Assembly (NCBI GenBank): GCA_964349675.1 | Contig: CAYGHD010000008.1 | Coordinates: 1 to 23,481 of the forward strand | Length of the DNA: 23,481 nt | Origin: GWA1-54-10 sp964349675 | GTDB taxonomy: Bacteria > Patescibacteriota > Minisyncoccia > Phycocordibacterales > SBAW01 | Direction: 5' to 3' | Shown: positions 21,102-23,481 of the stretch, piece after piece | Layout: each line of letters begins with the position of its first letter | Position numbering within the stretch: position 1 is the first letter of the stretch | Notes under the pieces: model-generated | Told to the model about the DNA's origin: nothing | The model's database searches: none | The model's input: the letters and a program-made list of their open reading frames with translations, nothing else | Program-made: the position numbers and the translations under genes

Positions 21102-22217
21102 ATGCAATTACAAGACGTCGCAAAGACATTTACTCGCAAAGAGCTGCCTGACTCTGTCGTAGAGCTGTCGGGCGAAATTCCTACAGAAGTGCTTGCCCCA
21201 CACCGGCAGCATGCACTGGAGCACATCGCAGCAGAGATTGAGATGCCGGGCTTCCGCAAGGGCCACGTCCCTGCCGACATCGCCCTCAAAAAAGTGGGTG
21301 AGGTTGGTATTTTGGAAGAGGCAGTAGAATTTTGCATGCGCGACTTGTATCCCCTGCTCCTCGACACACATAACGTAGACGCTGTGGGCCGCCCCGACAT
21401 CCGCATCACAAAACTTGCGCCGGGAAACCCTGTCGGCATCACCATCCATGCGACCATATATCCAACCGTCACATTACCAAAAACACCTACTGGCGGATGG
21501 AAAAACTTTGCTGGCAAAATCGAGATAGAAACAGTATCTGACGTCCTCGATGCCGAGGTGGACGAGGCGCTGAACAAAATCCGCGCAGCCCGTGCAACCA
21601 TGCCCACAAATACCGTGGACTCGCTGCCAAACGCTGGCACAGACGAGGCAAGCGCGCGTGCTGCGGAGCCCACTCCCGTACTCCCCGCACTCGACGATGC
21701 TTTCGCGCAGTCACTCGGGGCATTTACCGACTTGGCGGATTTGAAGGTCAAACTTAAGGAAAATATGAAGCAGGAGAAAGAGCAAAAGGCAAAGGAGGCG
21801 CGCCGTGGCAAAATAATTGACGCATTGCTAGAGAAAACGACTGTCGCCGTACCCGCTATTTTTGTCGACAGCGAGCTTGAGAAGATAATCGGCCAAATGA
21901 AGGAGGATGTGCAGCGTTTTGGCTTGTCTTTTGATGAGTATCTGACTCGCATGCAAAAAACTGAAAGCGCGGTGCGAGATGAATTCCGCGAGCAGGCGGC
22001 AAAACGTGCCAAACTGCAACTAGCACTCAACAAACTTGCAGAAGAAGAAAAAATTGAGGCCGACAAAGAAACAGCTGACGCTGAGATGAAGCATGCGATG
22101 GAGCACTTCCCCGACGCTCGCCCCGAGTTGGTGCGCGTACATATTGAAACCGTGCTCCGCAACGAAAAAACTCTGCAGCTGCTTGAGGGTGCCGAGTCAC
22201 AGCCAAAAAAAGTCTAG
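21102..22217 (+). CDS. tig: Trigger factor chaperone lacking the PPIase domain
   Basis: The ribosome-associated chaperone for nascent chains. The N-terminal ribosome-binding domain (1-115) has the signature EMPGFRKGHVP (47-57). A segment typical of the core follows (TIYPTVTLPK, VDEALNKIRAARATMP to 168). The FKBP-type proline isomerase domain that normally comes next, about 85-100 residues, is absent, replaced by a Pro/Ala/Glu-rich linker (169-193). The C-terminal substrate-cradle domain resumes at LPALDDAFAQSLGAFTDL (194-211) and continues through long helices to LLEGAESQPKKV. The 371-residue length fits this loss. The start at 21102 is supported by the promoter 6 nt upstream. Confidence 0.94.
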   Translation: MQLQDVAKTFTRKELPDSVVELSGEIPTEVLAPHRQHALEHIAAEIEMPGFRKGHVPADIALKKVGEVGILEEAVEFCMRDLYPLLLDTHNVDAVGRPDIRITKLAPGNPVGITIHATIYPTVTLPKTPTGGWKNFAGKIEIETVSDVLDAEVDEALNKIRAARATMPTNTVDSLPNAGTDEASARAAEPTPVLPALDDAFAQSLGAFTDLADLKVKLKENMKQEKEQKAKEARRGKIIDALLEKTTVAVPAIFVDSELEKIIGQMKEDVQRFGLSFDEYLTRMQKTESAVRDEFREQAAKRAKLQLALNKLAEEEKIEADKETADAEMKHAMEHFPDARPELVRVHIETVLRNEKTLQLLEGAESQPKKV

Positions 22218-22426
22218 CTTAATTTGCGCTTGAAAAGCTTGGCCCAAGCCACATATTAGTTTGAGAAAAATCCAAAAAGAAAGGACGAGTAGCTGCATTG
22301 CAACCACCCGCCCCACATTACCCGTAGGACTCCTTTAAGAACAGTCTCACTTGGCGTAACGGCGCAGAGACTTCCACCGGTAGCGATTGAGTAAGAGAGC
22401 TCGCTACAAACTCCCAAGCCGGTTGG
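22218..22426. other. Gap after tig: two hairpins, no convincing gene
   Basis: Besides the minus-strand terminator at 22274-22310, there is a 7-bp inverted repeat GTAGCGA/TCGCTAC (22380-22407) and a weak 5-bp GCTTG/CAAGC hairpin near 22239 after the tig stop, with no T tract. A 20-codon minus frame preceded by AAAGGAG overlaps the terminator and is probably not a gene. Confidence 0.4.
22274..22310 (-). terminator. Minus-strand intrinsic terminator
   Basis: Read on the minus strand, CGGGTGGTTG (22310-22301) pairs with CAGCTACTCG (22295-22286) through 10 bp, several G-U, with a CAATG loop, then TCCTTTCTTTTT. On the plus strand the same arms have A-C mismatches, so it is strand-specific. It ends the unit of the 47-residue basic protein. 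Confidence 0.65.
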
Positions 22427-22570
22427 CTAGTCAGCAAGCTGCTTGCGCAGCCGCACCTTCCGCCCCGCCCGCAGGCGGCGTGCCTCAGCCTTGACCTCTT
22501 GGTGGGTTACCCACCGCGAGACCTTCCGGCCGTGGCGCGAACGCCGGCTCATGCACTCCTTAAGCCTCAT
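22427..22570 (-). CDS. Small basic protein of unknown function (47 residues)
   Basis: A 47-codon frame encoding a very basic peptide (MRLKECMSRRSRHGRKV then SRWVTHQEVKAEARRLRAG and RKVRLRKQLAD), with Arg and Lys making up over a third of residues. A Shine-Dalgarno-like GGAAGGTG lies 4-5 nt before the ATG at 22570, and AAGGAG lies 3 nt before an internal ATG (22552) that could be the true start. A strand-specific terminator follows about 115 bases after the stop. The composition suggests RNA or DNA binding; I do not recognise a ribosomal-protein family. A 15-base palindrome (22501-22515) lies within it. Confidence 0.5.
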   Translation of the reverse strand: MRLKECMSRRSRHGRKVSRWVTHQEVKAEARRLRAGRKVRLRKQLAD

Positions 22571-22964
22571 CTACACCTTCCTTTCACTCAATCAGCCAAC
22601 GACTATTCGCGGGTTGAATAGAGCCCCGCAAGAAATAAAATCCTGCGGGGAGTGTACAGTACAGGTGGCTCCGATTTGGAGCACAGTATTTTGTTAACCT
22701 GTTTTTGAAGTAAGCAGCTCCGCGCGACTGTACTCGCGCTTTTCCTTGCCCGTGTGTTTGCACAGGCTACCTTATCGCGTCCGACAAGGCGGTGCGGGTG
22801 CCTTCCCGCCCAGGACAAGAACACAATCGGCTCACGATTTACTTAAAAATCATGAGCCCAATAGTGTCCGCCATCGTTTTACAAGAAGTATTGATGACGG
22901 AGAAGCCTTCCCTTGGCACAAGATTGTTTTTTACAGAACAACCGGGAGAAAAACTGTTTGGCCC
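22571..22964. other. 394-base gene-poor gap with hairpins
   Basis: No supported gene of usual size. It holds an inverted repeat CCCCGCA/TGCGGGG (22624-22650) in the probable leader of the 47-residue gene, the palindrome TGTAC-A-GTACA near 22653, a hairpin GCGCGA/TCGCGC followed by TTTT on the plus strand (22722-22743), a hairpin GCGGG/CCCGC (22794-22809), and the minus-strand hairpin at 22829-22858. A TACTGT box (22688-22683, minus) is a weak candidate promoter. No known structured RNA was recognised. Confidence 0.4.
22810..22858 (-). terminator. Minus-strand hairpin after the 63-residue gene, possible terminator
   Basis: On the minus strand GGCTCATGATTT pairs with AAATCGTGAGCC through 12 bp with one G-U (22858-22829). 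The U-rich stretch GATTGTGTTCTTGT follows. The pairing is complete only on the minus strand. It lies about 107 bases past the stop codon of the 63-residue gene. Confidence 0.45.
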
Positions 22965-23156
22965 CTACGCCGCACACTGCTGGCAGTAGGACTCCAAGAC
23001 CTCGTCGGCCTTGTCGGGGCGACCGTGGTTTTGCCACCACAGCGCCTCGGCCAATACGACAACGTCGTCCTTGCGCACCCGCACAAAAAGCGGGGTTGCG
23101 CCCTCCACGATGGAGGTGGCGACGAAGTCGGTACGCACGATGAAAGAATCGTTCAT
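22965..23156 (-). CDS. Small protein of unknown function (63 residues)
   Basis: It starts MNDSFIVRTDFVATSIV and continues through EGATPLFVRVRKDDVVVLAEAL to end YCQQCAA. The pattern of alternating hydrophobic residues followed by helix LAEALWWQ and KADEVLESYCQQC reads as a compact beta-beta-alpha protein, with a C-terminal Cys pair. No family is recognised. AGGGAG lies 8 nt before the ATG at 23156; an in-frame GTG at 23165 is less likely. A 188-codon plus-strand frame covers the same bases, but it has no motif or good start and looks like an antisense shadow. It stands in a row of small minus-strand genes. Confidence 0.55.
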   Translation of the reverse strand: MNDSFIVRTDFVATSIVEGATPLFVRVRKDDVVVLAEALWWQNHGRPDKADEVLESYCQQCAA

Positions 23157-23252
23157 GGTTCCCACTCCCTGAATGAGCTAACAATTTTAGGCACCGCGTT
23201 TATCACAGCGCCTCATTTTTTAGCCCGCACTAGGGGCAACCAAAAAGTGCAC

Positions 23253-23310
23253 GGGGTGGGTGCTTGGTTTAACACCCTAATTAGTAAGGCCGCTTGCCCA
23301 CCCCTTTTTT
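23253..23310. terminator. Inverted repeat with T tracts on both sides, possible bidirectional terminator
   Basis: GGGGTGGG (23253-23260) pairs with CCCACCCC (23297-23304) over a 36-base loop that can itself fold (GGGTG/CACCC on the minus strand). TTTTTT follows directly on the plus strand. On the minus strand GTGCACTTTTT follows. For the minus strand it lies 45 bases past the end of the partial gene at the right edge. Confidence 0.5.
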
Positions 23311-23348
23311 AGTCTCCTAGTTGTAGTAACCATACACCCTAGGCGGTT

Positions 23349-23481
23349 TTAGACATGGCTGTGCACTATCGCCATTTCCCTTCGTGTCCTCCCCGTAGGG
23401 GCGAACAGGATTGTATCAACAAGGATTACTCCTCGTTGGCCCGGGAACGGGCAGAAATCGTACTTGCATACGACCCCTCTT
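23349..23481 (-). CDS. Partial frame running off the right end (C-terminal 43 residues)
   Basis: An open frame of 43 codons enters from the right edge and stops at TAA (23351-23349). It includes VCKYDFCPFPGQ, a Cys-x4-Cys patch, and ends EMAIVHSHV. A possible terminator follows 45 bases later. It is short and has no recognised family, so a real gene end is only the better of two readings; a short internal ATG with AAGGGAA before it could instead start an 8-codon peptide. Confidence 0.35.
   Translation of the reverse strand, partial: RGVVCKYDFCPFPGQRGVILVDTILFAPTGRTRREMAIVHSHV

Noticed and set aside
21089..22162. 357-codon minus-strand frame
   Set aside because: It is antisense to the trigger factor gene, and its extreme Ser/Ala content is the shadow of its Lys/Glu/Ala-rich helices.
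22746..23312. 188-codon plus-strand frame
   Set aside because: It has a TTG start without Shine-Dalgarno or -10, no motif, and a composition typical of an antisense shadow of the 63-residue minus gene, which has a good Shine-Dalgarno.
23398..23481. Possible tmRNA 5' end (GGGGCGAACAGGATT, a GGCCCGGGAACGGGC hairpin, then GCA codon)
   Set aside because: The near-invariant GGNTTCGAC block of tmRNA is missing, the distance to the putative resume codon is about 20 bases short, and the 3' half is outside the window.
1..23481. CRISPR array, tRNA, rRNA, insertion sequence or prophage
   Set aside because: No evenly spaced direct repeats, no tRNA T-arm and acceptor pairing in the gaps, no transposase or phage protein among the translated frames.

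Overview
The window looks like chromosome from a Candidate Phyla Radiation bacterium (Patescibacteria, most like the Parcubacteria/Kaiserbacteria type). This is inferred from gene content and style, not from an rRNA marker. The signs are compact genes, very short intergenic gaps, a mid-50s-looking GC with AT-richer islands, a trigger factor without its PPIase domain, ComEC split into two genes, a compact PGK, a type IV pilus ATPase, a large Cys-rich CARDB-like surface protein, and many genes whose -10 box lies 6-9 nt before the start codon.

Layout. 1-1320: partial rpsL (S12), an M50 membrane protease and rpmB (L28). 1384-5661: a MaoC-like hotdog protein, the ComEC metallo-beta-lactamase half, Fe/Mn superoxide dismutase on the opposite strand, the ComEC membrane half, and RNase HI with a C-terminal hybrid-binding domain. 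5756-8620: an S51-like peptidase, RecJ and a HIT protein. 8647-15153 is one long minus-strand block: surface protein, PilB-like ATPase, triosephosphate isomerase, phosphoglycerate kinase. 15266-18666: an orphan secreted protein, an ATP-grasp ligase coupled to a membrane-anchored TolB-like propeller, and an 80-residue secreted protein. 18799-22217 is the plus-strand block: nusA behind a promoter and attenuator-like terminator, inorganic pyrophosphatase, a 130-base folded element, a small membrane protein and trigger factor. 22218-23481 holds only small minus-strand genes with Shine-Dalgarno sites, several hairpins, and a partial gene running off the end.

How it works together. The core genes cover translation (S12, L28), transcription (NusA), folding (trigger factor), glycolysis (TpiA, PGK), pyrophosphate removal, DNA uptake and processing (ComEC halves, PilB, RecJ, RNase H) and the cell surface. 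The clearest window-wide pattern is two initiation styles. Core genes mostly have a TANNNT box placed so that the mRNA would be leaderless or nearly so. A second set (S51 peptidase, MaoC, the 80-residue secreted protein and the small genes at the right end) has a real 5' leader with a Shine-Dalgarno site, and several of these end in their own intrinsic terminator.

No tRNA, rRNA, CRISPR array, insertion sequence or phage gene was recognised. The least explained parts are the 20666-20793 folded element, the nusA leader, the degenerate PilB and the small-gene region after 22218.
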